The position numbers were made by a program, and so were the translations under genes. From DYQY01 sp964643725 (lineage in GTDB: Bacteria; Margulisbacteria; Riflemargulisbacteria; GWF2-35-9; DYQY01): a DNA stretch of 6,689 nt. The stretch covers positions 1 through 6,689 of the forward strand of contig CAZXTL010000048.1 of NCBI GenBank assembly GCA_964643725.1, read 5' to 3'. Each line of letters starts with the position of its first letter. Positions within the stretch are counted from its first letter, which is position 1. Below, piece by piece: positions 1 through 6,608 of the stretch. The notes below the pieces were generated by a model. It saw only the letters and a program-made list of their open reading frames with translations, did no database searches and was not told where the DNA came from.

Positions 1-728
1 TTATTCTAATTTTGTATAGTATTAGTCATTTCCTCCAGCTCTATACAATTGATTGGTTGATGCAAAAGCTTGCGATGATAATGCTTTTTGTTTTTTTGAT
101 AGTTTTTCAGCCAGAGCTTAGACAGTTCTTAGAGAGGCTAGGTCAGGGTACACCATTTAGTAATTTATGGAATAAGGATGAAATTAATGATAGCGTTTTT
201 TCTATTCAACTTATTCAAAATCTTATAAAAGTAATTGATATTTTAGCTGAGAATAAAATAGGTTCTATTGTTGTTATCGAACGGATGAATAATTTAGATA
301 GTATTAAAGAAACAGGGGTTGAACTTAATGCGATGTTCTCCAGTGAATTGTTGCTCAGTATTTTTTATGGTAAGAATCCATTACATGATGGAGCCGTTGT
401 TCTTACCGGTAACAGGATAGAAGCAGCCGGTTGTTTGCTTCCATTAACTCAGACTAAACTTAGAGATAGGTCCCTAGGTACACGACATAGAGCTGCTCTA
501 GGATTGGTTGAACTTACTGATGCAATAGTCCTTGTAACCTCTGAAGAGACTGGTATTATTTCTGTAGCTAAGGATGGGAAACTATACCGAAAATTAAATA
601 GGAAGAAATTAGGTGAACATTTATTGTCATATCTTGATATTGATATAGAGAGTCCTAATTTACAAGAAATGCCAGAAGGTTTTCATAAGTTCATGGATAA
701 CATTTTTGGAGTTTTTAACAAAAAATAA
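1..728 (+). CDS. cdaA: Diadenylate cyclase CdaA (DacA), 5'-truncated by window edge
   Basis: Membrane-bound diadenylate cyclase that joins two ATP into the second messenger c-di-AMP, which in known systems controls potassium and osmolyte balance and cell-wall homeostasis. The DisA_N catalytic domain is clear: DGAVVL (bases 387-404) and GTRHRAALG (from base 477) are the two signature motifs, followed by TSEETGIISVA. Ahead of it lies hydrophobic sequence (a partial helix ending near SHFLQL, then a helix over AMIMLFVFLIVF) and the typical FQPELRQFLERLG linker. The frame is open to base 3 with no stop, so the gene continues upstream; CdaA usually has three N-terminal helices and about 270 residues, so some 30 residues are missing. 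A TTG at base 12 is in frame but lies inside a membrane helix and is not a credible start. The usual partner ybbR/cdaR does not follow; panB does. Identification is confident; what is regulated by c-di-AMP here cannot be seen. Confidence 0.93.
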   Translation, partial: ILILYSISHFLQLYTIDWLMQKLAMIMLFVFLIVFQPELRQFLERLGQGTPFSNLWNKDEINDSVFSIQLIQNLIKVIDILAENKIGSIVVIERMNNLDSIKETGVELNAMFSSELLLSIFYGKNPLHDGAVVLTGNRIEAAGCLLPLTQTKLRDRSLGTRHRAALGLVELTDAIVLVTSEETGIISVAKDGKLYRKLNRKKLGEHLLSYLDIDIESPNLQEMPEGFHKFMDNIFGVFNKK

Positions 729-730
729 TC

Positions 731-1528
731 ATGATAACGATAAAAACTTTACAGGAAAATAAGAAAAACTCTCAACCTATCGTGGCTTTGACTGCTTATG
801 ATGCTTTGATGGCTTCTATTTTTGATTCAGTTGGTATTGATTTGCTTTTAGTTGGTGATTCTGTTGGAAATGTTGTATATGGGTATGACACAACTATTCC
901 AGTAACAATGGAAATGATGATACATCATACTATCGCCGTAAAAAATGGAACAAAAGAAGCTTTAATTCTAGCTGACATGCCTTTTTCATCATGCCATGAA
1001 TCAATTACTGAAGCTGTTAAAAATGCAACGCAATTGCTTAGAGCAGGCGCTCAAGGTGTAAAGGTTGAAGGAGCAGGTGAATTTATGATAAGTGTTATAA
1101 ATAGGATGGTAGAAGCAGGAATAATGGTTTCTGGTCATCTTGGTTTTACTCCTCAACAGATTAATATATTTGGTGGAAATATTATTCAGGGTAAGACAGA
1201 CAATGATGCAAATAAAATCATTCAAGATGCTAAGAGACTTGAAAAGGCAGGTATTTCTATGTTGTTTTTAGAGATGGTTCCAGAGGAATTAGCTAAATTA
1301 ATAACTAAAGAGTTAAGTATTCCTACTATTGGAATAGGTGCTGGTAAGTATTGTGATGGGCAGATTTTAGTTTCTCAAGACATGTTAGGTATATTTACTA
1401 AATATAAACCTAAATTTGTAAAAAGATTTGCTAACCTTGCTGATAATATCCGTGATGCTGTATTATCTTATAAGAATGAGGTTTCAATTGGTGACTTTCC
1501 TTCAAACGAACATTCATATATTAGTTAG
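731..1528 (+). CDS. panB: 3-methyl-2-oxobutanoate hydroxymethyltransferase (ketopantoate hydroxymethyltransferase) PanB
   Basis: Cytosolic enzyme of pantothenate and CoA synthesis: it transfers a one-carbon unit from 5,10-methylene-tetrahydrofolate to 2-oxoisovalerate, giving ketopantoate. The 265 residues match the usual family length (about 264) and cover the whole (beta/alpha)8 barrel. Visible motifs are ALTAYDA (19-25), VGDSVGNVVYG (41-51), ADMPF (81-85), GVKVEG (109-114), GHLGFTPQ (135-142), FLEMVP (179-184) and IGIGAG (200-205). The magnesium ligands known from E. coli PanB align with D43, D82 and E113, and the proposed catalytic glutamate with E181, so the enzyme looks active. ATG at 731 is chosen because it gives the normal N-terminus; only two bases separate it from the cdaA stop and no Shine-Dalgarno sequence precedes it, so translation is probably coupled to cdaA. 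No panC or panD is in the window. Confidence 0.97.
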   Translation: MITIKTLQENKKNSQPIVALTAYDALMASIFDSVGIDLLLVGDSVGNVVYGYDTTIPVTMEMMIHHTIAVKNGTKEALILADMPFSSCHESITEAVKNATQLLRAGAQGVKVEGAGEFMISVINRMVEAGIMVSGHLGFTPQQINIFGGNIIQGKTDNDANKIIQDAKRLEKAGISMLFLEMVPEELAKLITKELSIPTIGIGAGKYCDGQILVSQDMLGIFTKYKPKFVKRFANLADNIRDAVLSYKNEVSIGDFPSNEHSYIS

Positions 1529-1542
1529 GATTATTATTTAAC

Positions 1543-2775
1543 ATGACAAACGTTGACGACATTATTAATTCAAAGCCAACAGACGGTGTATCGGTAGCAG
1601 ATATTATGATAGACGCATCAAAGGATAAATTTAAGAAAATTGAAGGTCAAGATACCATCATGGTTGTTGATGATGATCAGCACCAATTATCATCTATGAA
1701 CAAACTTTTGCGAAAGAATTTTAATATTATTTCATGCAGTAATGGGAACCAAGCAATAAGAGAATATCAAGAGAATGTAGATGATATCATGGCGGTATTG
1801 CTAGATATTAGACTTCCAGACATGGATGGATTTGAAGTTTTTGGCTATATTAAAGAAATAAATGTTAATATCCCTATCATTTTTATAACTGGCTATCAAG
1901 CAACCTATGGTGATGGATTTGATATCTATAAGAAATATCGTCCACATGGCTATATAGTTAAGAATCATGTAAATGAAGTAGAGATGATTATGGATTCGTT
2001 AATTAATGCCATTCAGTCTTACAAACATGTTATAGAATTAGAACGTACAAAGATTTTTCAAGAAAAGAATAGGATGATGGCTGGTCTATTACATGACTTA
2101 AAGAATATGTTTGCTCCAATTCTAATGATGCCTGATCTTATTAAAAGGTTTGTAAAAGCAGGTGATATGGATAGAACATATGATATGTTGGAAAGACTAA
2201 AGAAAATGGTTCAATTTTTCAATTCCAACCAACTTGTTCTTTTTCAATATGCTAAAGAGAGAAATATCAATGTTCAGTTACAGAGCATGAATATTAAAGA
2301 TTCTTTCAATGATTTTTTGGAGATATTGGAGTTGCAGTATTCCAAGAGATTTATTATAAATGTTGAGTATTTGTATGAAGGTGATGTTGTTTCTGATAAG
2401 AATACTTTGTTTACTCAAATAATTCTTAATATTATTAAGAATTCAAGCGACGCTTTTCATTTGAAACAAATAAAGAATCCTAGAGTTGATATTAAGATTA
2501 TGACTTTTGAAGATTATTCTGAATTATATAAAGAGTATCTTCCTCAAGTAAAAAAGGAAAATATCCAATTAGTTATTGTCGTTGGAGACAATGCTGGAGG
2601 GTTGCCAGATGATATCGTTAGTAACTTCTTTGAGCCCTATGTTTCTAAAGGAAAGAAAGATGGTACTGGTCTCGGTAGTTGGATGATTAAAAATGGGGCT
2701 GAAGAAATACTTTACGGCCAGCTAGTGCTCGATAATAGGCCTGGGATAGGTCTTTTTTATCATATTTTTATTTGA
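1543..2775 (+). CDS. Hybrid receiver-histidine kinase (REC-HisKA-HATPase), soluble
   Basis: Two-component signalling protein of 410 residues with the receiver domain ahead of the kinase. After a 36-residue polar leader, the receiver spans about 38-160: acidic pocket D43-D45, phospho-acceptor D88 in LLDIRLPDMDG, T116 and K140. K140 is followed by Asn where most receivers have Pro. The dimerisation helix carries HDLKN with H184 as the likely phosphorylated histidine. The ATPase domain shows N296/N300/D303 (N box), GDNAGG at 348-353 (G1) and DGTGLG at 373-378 (G2), so ATP binding looks intact. There is a roughly 20-residue extra stretch between the N box and G1. No membrane helix, PAS or DNA-binding domain is present. 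It starts 14 bases after panB; the nearest purine-rich element (AGGA, 1527-1530) is too far from the ATG to be a good ribosome site. I infer that another kinase, possibly the membrane kinase encoded further downstream in the window, controls it through D88. Cognate output is unknown. Confidence 0.92.
   Translation: MTNVDDIINSKPTDGVSVADIMIDASKDKFKKIEGQDTIMVVDDDQHQLSSMNKLLRKNFNIISCSNGNQAIREYQENVDDIMAVLLDIRLPDMDGFEVFGYIKEINVNIPIIFITGYQATYGDGFDIYKKYRPHGYIVKNHVNEVEMIMDSLINAIQSYKHVIELERTKIFQEKNRMMAGLLHDLKNMFAPILMMPDLIKRFVKAGDMDRTYDMLERLKKMVQFFNSNQLVLFQYAKERNINVQLQSMNIKDSFNDFLEILELQYSKRFIINVEYLYEGDVVSDKNTLFTQIILNIIKNSSDAFHLKQIKNPRVDIKIMTFEDYSELYKEYLPQVKKENIQLVIVVGDNAGGLPDDIVSNFFEPYVSKGKKDGTGLGSWMIKNGAEEILYGQLVLDNRPGIGLFYHIFI
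2736..2758 (+). terminator. Weak candidate intrinsic terminator inside the 3' end of the REC-kinase gene
   Basis: AGGCCT (2737-2742) can pair with AGGTCT (2748-2753) in a 6-bp stem with one G-U pair and a 5-base loop, followed by T residues to 2758. It lies before the stop codon and overlaps codons of the conserved end of the ATPase domain, so it may be coincidental. Its position just ahead of a promoter-like element makes partial termination plausible. Confidence 0.25.
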
Positions 2776-2788
2776 TTTTCTCTCTGGC

Positions 2789-2817
2789 TTGAAATCTCAC
2801 ACTTTTTTATATATTAT
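2789..2817 (+). promoter_or_regulatory. Candidate sigma70-type promoter for the synthase-kinase pair
   Basis: TTGAAA (2789-2794) and TATTAT (2812-2817) each match the -35 and -10 consensus at five of six positions and are separated by 17 bases. This is the only intergenic gap of any size between genes in the window. A start of transcription near 2824 would be expected, which bears on which start codon the synthase uses. In such AT-rich DNA chance matches are common, so this is a candidate only. Confidence 0.4.
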
Positions 2818-2822
2818 TAATA

Positions 2823-4229
2823 TTGGGGAAATTAAAAGAGTGGGGGAAATATGTGCTTTTACATGACGTAAAGCAGTCCGTTTCTATTATTGATAATCCG
2901 GATATAAAAGTTGTTTTAAATAATGACTCGGATAGTCATGTTATCTCAAAACATGGATATAATTTAGACATTGGCTCTCAGATTGGGTTTATAGCTAAAA
3001 AGGTTAGCCAGGATAAAGAGTTAAATATAAAACAGCGTTCTGAAATAGTTCATGCGCTGAAAGACTTCCAGATAAATGCACAAGTTTATCCTTATGATCG
3101 TTACATAAAAGAGGCGAGTAATAATTTGGGTGTTATTCTTAGTAGGTCAGAAGCTGCTAAGTCTGAAAAAAAACATTATGTTTGGAATCTCAATCATTAC
3201 TTAGGTCTTAATCGTAATCCTGAAGTTATTAAATTTTCTCAAGAGTGTATTCGTCGATATGGTACTGGTAGTGGCACCTCTATGGTTGCTGGTGGAATGA
3301 ATGAAATACATAGAAAAATAGAACAATTTTTTAGTAAATATTGGGGTAAAGAAGAAAGTATTATTTTCCCAACTGGATATACTGCTAATCTTGGAACAAT
3401 TTCAGCTTTAGTTGGACAAGATGACCTTGTTTTGATTGATAAAGAATGTCACGCAAGCATTATTGACGGCGTTAAATTGAGTAAGGCGCAATTGCTTCCA
3501 TTTAGGCATAATGATCCAATTGATCTTGAGAAGAAACTCCTGAAATACTCTGGTAAATATCATAACGTTTTAGTAGTAATTGAATCAGTATACTCTATGA
3601 CTGGGGATGAAGCTCCTGTTGTTGACATTTCTGCTTTAAAAAACAAGTTTAATTTTTTGTTATATGTTGATGAAGCTCATTCCTTTGGTTTTTATGGTGA
3701 CAAGGGTAGAGGGCTTTGTTATGAAAAAGGTTGTATTGATTCTGTAGATATAATGATGACAACTCTTTCTAAGTCTACTGGTTCAGCAGGAGGAATTGTT
3801 AGTTGCAGTAAGGAATTAGCTACCTATATCCAAGTTAAATCTAGTCCATATCTTTTTCAGGCTTGTCTTAGCCCTGGAGATGCAGGAGCAGTATATAAAG
3901 CCCTAGAAATTCTAACAAGAGATACAACATATCAAGATATTTTATGGAAAAACACCAATCATTTTAGAGGTAAACTTTTAGAAAAGGGTTTTGATTGTAG
4001 AAACAGTAAGAGTCCAATAGTTCCAATTTATATGAGTGATCCAAATAAATTAGCTCTTATGTGTAAAGAAATCTTCGAAAATGGTATTTTTACTAATTGG
4101 GTGGCTTATCCTGTTGTTGGCTTACATGAAGGTAGATTGAGGTTTATTGTTACTGCAAATCATACAAAAGAGGATATTAATAATACTGTAGAGATTCTTT
4201 ATTCAGCTTATAAAAAAATAACAGAGTAA
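2823..4229 (+). CDS. Alpha-oxoamine synthase family PLP enzyme (serine palmitoyltransferase/CqsA-like)
   Basis: Fold-type I PLP enzyme of the family that condenses an acyl-CoA or acyl carrier protein thioester with an amino acid and releases CO2 (BioF, KBL, ALAS, serine palmitoyltransferase, CqsA/LqsA). Core motifs: NHYLGL (124-129), YGTGSG (146-151), CHASIIDG with PLP-stacking H210, FRHND (227-231), YSMTGD (257-262), VDEAHSFG with D283 and H286, TTLSKSTGSAGG with Schiff-base K317, and GRLRF near the end. The YPYDR element (89-93) and the FRHND stretch look closer to serine palmitoyltransferases than to BioF. The 468-residue length exceeds the usual 390-420: about 85 non-hydrophobic N-terminal residues are unexplained. 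The common GSR after YGTG is replaced by GTSMVAGG. The start is uncertain: TTG at 2823 has no ribosome site, while in-frame GTG at 2853 has GGGGG six bases upstream and would suit a transcript starting near 2824. The sensor kinase gene follows after three bases. Family is sure; substrate is not. Confidence 0.9.
   Translation: MGKLKEWGKYVLLHDVKQSVSIIDNPDIKVVLNNDSDSHVISKHGYNLDIGSQIGFIAKKVSQDKELNIKQRSEIVHALKDFQINAQVYPYDRYIKEASNNLGVILSRSEAAKSEKKHYVWNLNHYLGLNRNPEVIKFSQECIRRYGTGSGTSMVAGGMNEIHRKIEQFFSKYWGKEESIIFPTGYTANLGTISALVGQDDLVLIDKECHASIIDGVKLSKAQLLPFRHNDPIDLEKKLLKYSGKYHNVLVVIESVYSMTGDEAPVVDISALKNKFNFLLYVDEAHSFGFYGDKGRGLCYEKGCIDSVDIMMTTLSKSTGSAGGIVSCSKELATYIQVKSSPYLFQACLSPGDAGAVYKALEILTRDTTYQDILWKNTNHFRGKLLEKGFDCRNSKSPIVPIYMSDPNKLALMCKEIFENGIFTNWVAYPVVGLHEGRLRFIVTANHTKEDINNTVEILYSAYKKITE
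2842..2855 (+). promoter_or_regulatory. Possible ribosome binding site and alternative GTG start of the synthase
   Basis: GGGGG at 2842-2846 can pair with the 16S anti-Shine-Dalgarno (one G-U) and lies six bases before the in-frame GTG at 2853-2855. This start would shorten the protein by 10 residues, to 458. The ATG at 2851 is out of frame and reaches a stop after six codons. Confidence 0.4.
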
Positions 4230-4232
4230 GTT

Positions 4233-6608
4233 ATGTACGATTTTTTGATTTATTTTAGTAGGTTATCTCCCTTATTGGTGATTATGATTAATTTGCCTTT
4301 AGGTGTAATCGTTTACTTTAATAACAAACACGAGAAACTTAACCTTTATTATTTATTGTTTAGCATCCTGATGTCGATGGGTGGGTTAGCTTGTTTTATA
4401 CAAGGAATAACTCGAACAAAGTCTTTAGCAATATATGCTGATCAACTTTATTATATCGCAATGATTTTTATTCCTGTTGTCTACAATAGATTTACACAAT
4501 TATTTACCAGAATAAATAGGAAAAAAACTCTATATTATTTTTTACCTGTTACAGCTTTTTTAGTTATTCTGAATTTTACTAGTTTTTTCAGGAGCGATGT
4601 AATCCTGAAATTTGATAATAGATACATAATTGAACCGAATTTTGGTTGGTATATTTTTATGGTTTATTTCTTTTTATTATTGGCAATATCTTTTCTGGAT
4701 TTATTCCGTGCGATTTTAAGTAAAAAGAAGCAAGATACAATGAGTATCAAATTCTTTATAGTTGGTTCAATTTTTGCTTTATTTTGTGCTGTTTTTTATT
4801 ATCTTTTAGTGCCAGACATCAATAGCAATCTTAGTTATTCTATATTTAATCTCTTATCTAGCTTTTTTGGGGTTATCTTTGGGATGTTCATGGTATATAA
4901 CATTCTTTATTTGAAGTTTCTTGACGTTGAGATAATTTTAAAAAGAAGTTCTTACTTTTTAGTTCTGTTCCTGTTGGTCATTCTTCCTTTTGTAATGGTC
5001 GTTAATTACCTTTCAGATAGATTGTTTGCTCTTGTTGGTGGTCATGCCTATTTAATTACAGCAATTCTTTGGACGATTTTTATACTCTTTTCTGAGTATA
5101 TTAAAGAATGGATGAAACGGATGACCGACAGTCTGTTTTATGCAGCAGATTATAACTACGACAAGGTATTAGATAGAGTTAATCGCAAGCTAAGCGAGAT
5201 CACTGATATTTACTTTTTACTTTATAGTTTACATGAAGATATAACAAAATATTTAAAAGTCAAAAACGCTGGCATATTTCTTCCTAACAAAACTAGAACA
5301 AAATATTATTATGTAGAATTAGAAGAAATGGATAGTTTTATCGATACAAGAAAACGTTCTAAACTTTTATCCATTAGTACTAATCATTCACTTTTTACCG
5401 TAATTCAAAAGGTTCAAGGTAATATTCTTGTTAGGGAAGAGTTGCTAAAGACAATTGATTATAATGATGATGTTAAATTAAAGGAATGTTTGACAGTTAT
5501 TGACATGATTGGAGCAGAAGCTTTGATTGGTAGTGTATTTAAAAACAGACTTAATGGGATTCTTGTAGTGACTAAGAAAAAAAGTGGAGAAAGATTTAAG
5601 CCAAAGGATTTTCGACTTTTAAGATTTATGATTAATCAAGGTTCCTTAGTTTTAATGAGAATATTTGAGATAGAAGAGAAAACTAGAATAGCCATAGAAA
5701 AAAAGATGCATATGGAGCATAAAATAGAGTTAGAAGAGAAGAATAACCAATTAGGAGAAGCATTAATTGAACTTAAGGGCGCACAAGATAGGTTGATTGA
5801 GGAAGAACAACTTACTGCTATGGGTAAGCTTTCAGGTGAGGTCGCTCATGATATTAGAAATCCTCTAAGTTCGATGAATAGACTTTTTACTTATGTTAAG
5901 CAAGAAGACATGATAAATAATAACGATAAGGTTATTTTAAGTTTGTACGATTCTATTGAAAAAAGTGATTTTGCAGAAAAGACTAAAGCATTAAAAAGTT
6001 TGAAATATTTATTAGTTAACAATAAAGAGATGAATTCTGTTATAGAGGAAACTATTCAGATTAACGATAAACTCAGGAAGATAGCAGATGACTTTTTGGA
6101 TTATTCTCGTACATCAAAGGATATTCCAACTGAAAAGGTTAAGGTTAAGGAGTTGTTATTAAGAATTATTAAACAGTTTAATTCTTCAGATGATGTAAAT
6201 AAGTATAAAGTTATTATAAAAGTCGAGGATATTCCTGAGTCAACTGTTGTTATGTTTGAACATCAACTACAAAAGATATTTATGAATATAATTGATAATG
6301 CAATAAAAGCAGTAATTGAAAATGATAGTGATTTTAAAGAAGTTATTGTTGGTGGTTATGAAACTACAATTGCCAATAAGGAAATGATAGGTGTCTCAAT
6401 AAAAGATAATGGTGTTGGGATCCCTTCTGAACACTTGAATACTATCTTTAAGCCTTTTTACACTAAGAGAAAGAATCTTATGGGAACTGGGCTAGGCTTA
6501 GCTATTGTTAAAAAGTTGATTGAAGATGCTAAGGGTGATATTACAGTTGAGAGTAAAGAAAATGAAGGTACTGAGTTTAAATTATTTTTACCTTGTCACA
6601 GTAGGTAA
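4233..6608 (+). CDS. Membrane sensor histidine kinase, 7TM-type N-terminus with GAF-like region
   Basis: Sensor kinase of 791 residues. The first ~290 residues are membrane: helices at roughly 12-30, 37-58, 68-88, 99-117, 139-162, 172-194 and 201-226, then, after YLKFLDVEIILKRSS, two more at about 238-260 and 270-290. This matches the HisKA_7TM-type layout. Residues ~305-475 resemble a GAF domain (NAGIFLP, AEALIGSVFKNRLNGILVV, LLRFMINQGSLVL), followed by a charged coiled coil (~480-527). The kinase core has AHDIRNPL with H539, N685/N689 (N box), DNGVGIP at D725 (G1), FKPFYTKR (F box) and GTGLGL at 751-756 (G2), so it should be catalytically active. The spacing between the H box and the second dimerisation helix (ending DDFLDYSR, ~626) is unusually long, an insertion of some 30-40 residues. 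No receiver domain is attached. The ATG lies three bases after the synthase stop, implying coupled expression. It probably senses a membrane-embedded, lipophilic or extracellular cue; the ligand is unknown. The upstream REC-kinase is a candidate partner. Confidence 0.93.
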   Translation: MYDFLIYFSRLSPLLVIMINLPLGVIVYFNNKHEKLNLYYLLFSILMSMGGLACFIQGITRTKSLAIYADQLYYIAMIFIPVVYNRFTQLFTRINRKKTLYYFLPVTAFLVILNFTSFFRSDVILKFDNRYIIEPNFGWYIFMVYFFLLLAISFLDLFRAILSKKKQDTMSIKFFIVGSIFALFCAVFYYLLVPDINSNLSYSIFNLLSSFFGVIFGMFMVYNILYLKFLDVEIILKRSSYFLVLFLLVILPFVMVVNYLSDRLFALVGGHAYLITAILWTIFILFSEYIKEWMKRMTDSLFYAADYNYDKVLDRVNRKLSEITDIYFLLYSLHEDITKYLKVKNAGIFLPNKTRTKYYYVELEEMDSFIDTRKRSKLLSISTNHSLFTVIQKVQGNILVREELLKTIDYNDDVKLKECLTVIDMIGAEALIGSVFKNRLNGILVVTKKKSGERFKPKDFRLLRFMINQGSLVLMRIFEIEEKTRIAIEKKMHMEHKIELEEKNNQLGEALIELKGAQDRLIEEEQLTAMGKLSGEVAHDIRNPLSSMNRLFTYVKQEDMINNNDKVILSLYDSIEKSDFAEKTKALKSLKYLLVNNKEMNSVIEETIQINDKLRKIADDFLDYSRTSKDIPTEKVKVKELLLRIIKQFNSSDDVNKYKVIIKVEDIPESTVVMFEHQLQKIFMNIIDNAIKAVIENDSDFKEVIVGGYETTIANKEMIGVSIKDNGVGIPSEHLNTIFKPFYTKRKNLMGTGLGLAIVKKLIEDAKGDITVESKENEGTEFKLFLPCHSR

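Noticed and set aside
12..14. TTG as the true start of the cyclase gene
   Set aside because: The frame is open upstream to the window edge and the TTG falls within a hydrophobic helix typical of CdaA, so the gene starts outside the window.
1001..1225. Minus-strand open frame of 74 codons
   Set aside because: It lies wholly inside panB, opposite conserved catalytic sequence, and its translation shows no recognisable domain; it is a shadow of the real gene.
2851..2871. ATG at 2851 as a start of a leader peptide
   Set aside because: It is out of frame with the synthase and encodes only six codons before TAA; nothing suggests regulation by it.
2823..4229. Assignment of the synthase as BioF or KBL
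   Set aside because: No biotin or threonine-degradation genes are nearby, the N-terminal YPYDR region and FRHND stretch look more SPT-like, and the length is greater; a specific gene name is not supported.
2823..4229. Naming the synthase cqsA or lqsA
   Set aside because: The resemblance rests on family membership and a neighbouring kinase only; the sensor architecture and N-terminal extension differ, so it is kept as a hypothesis.
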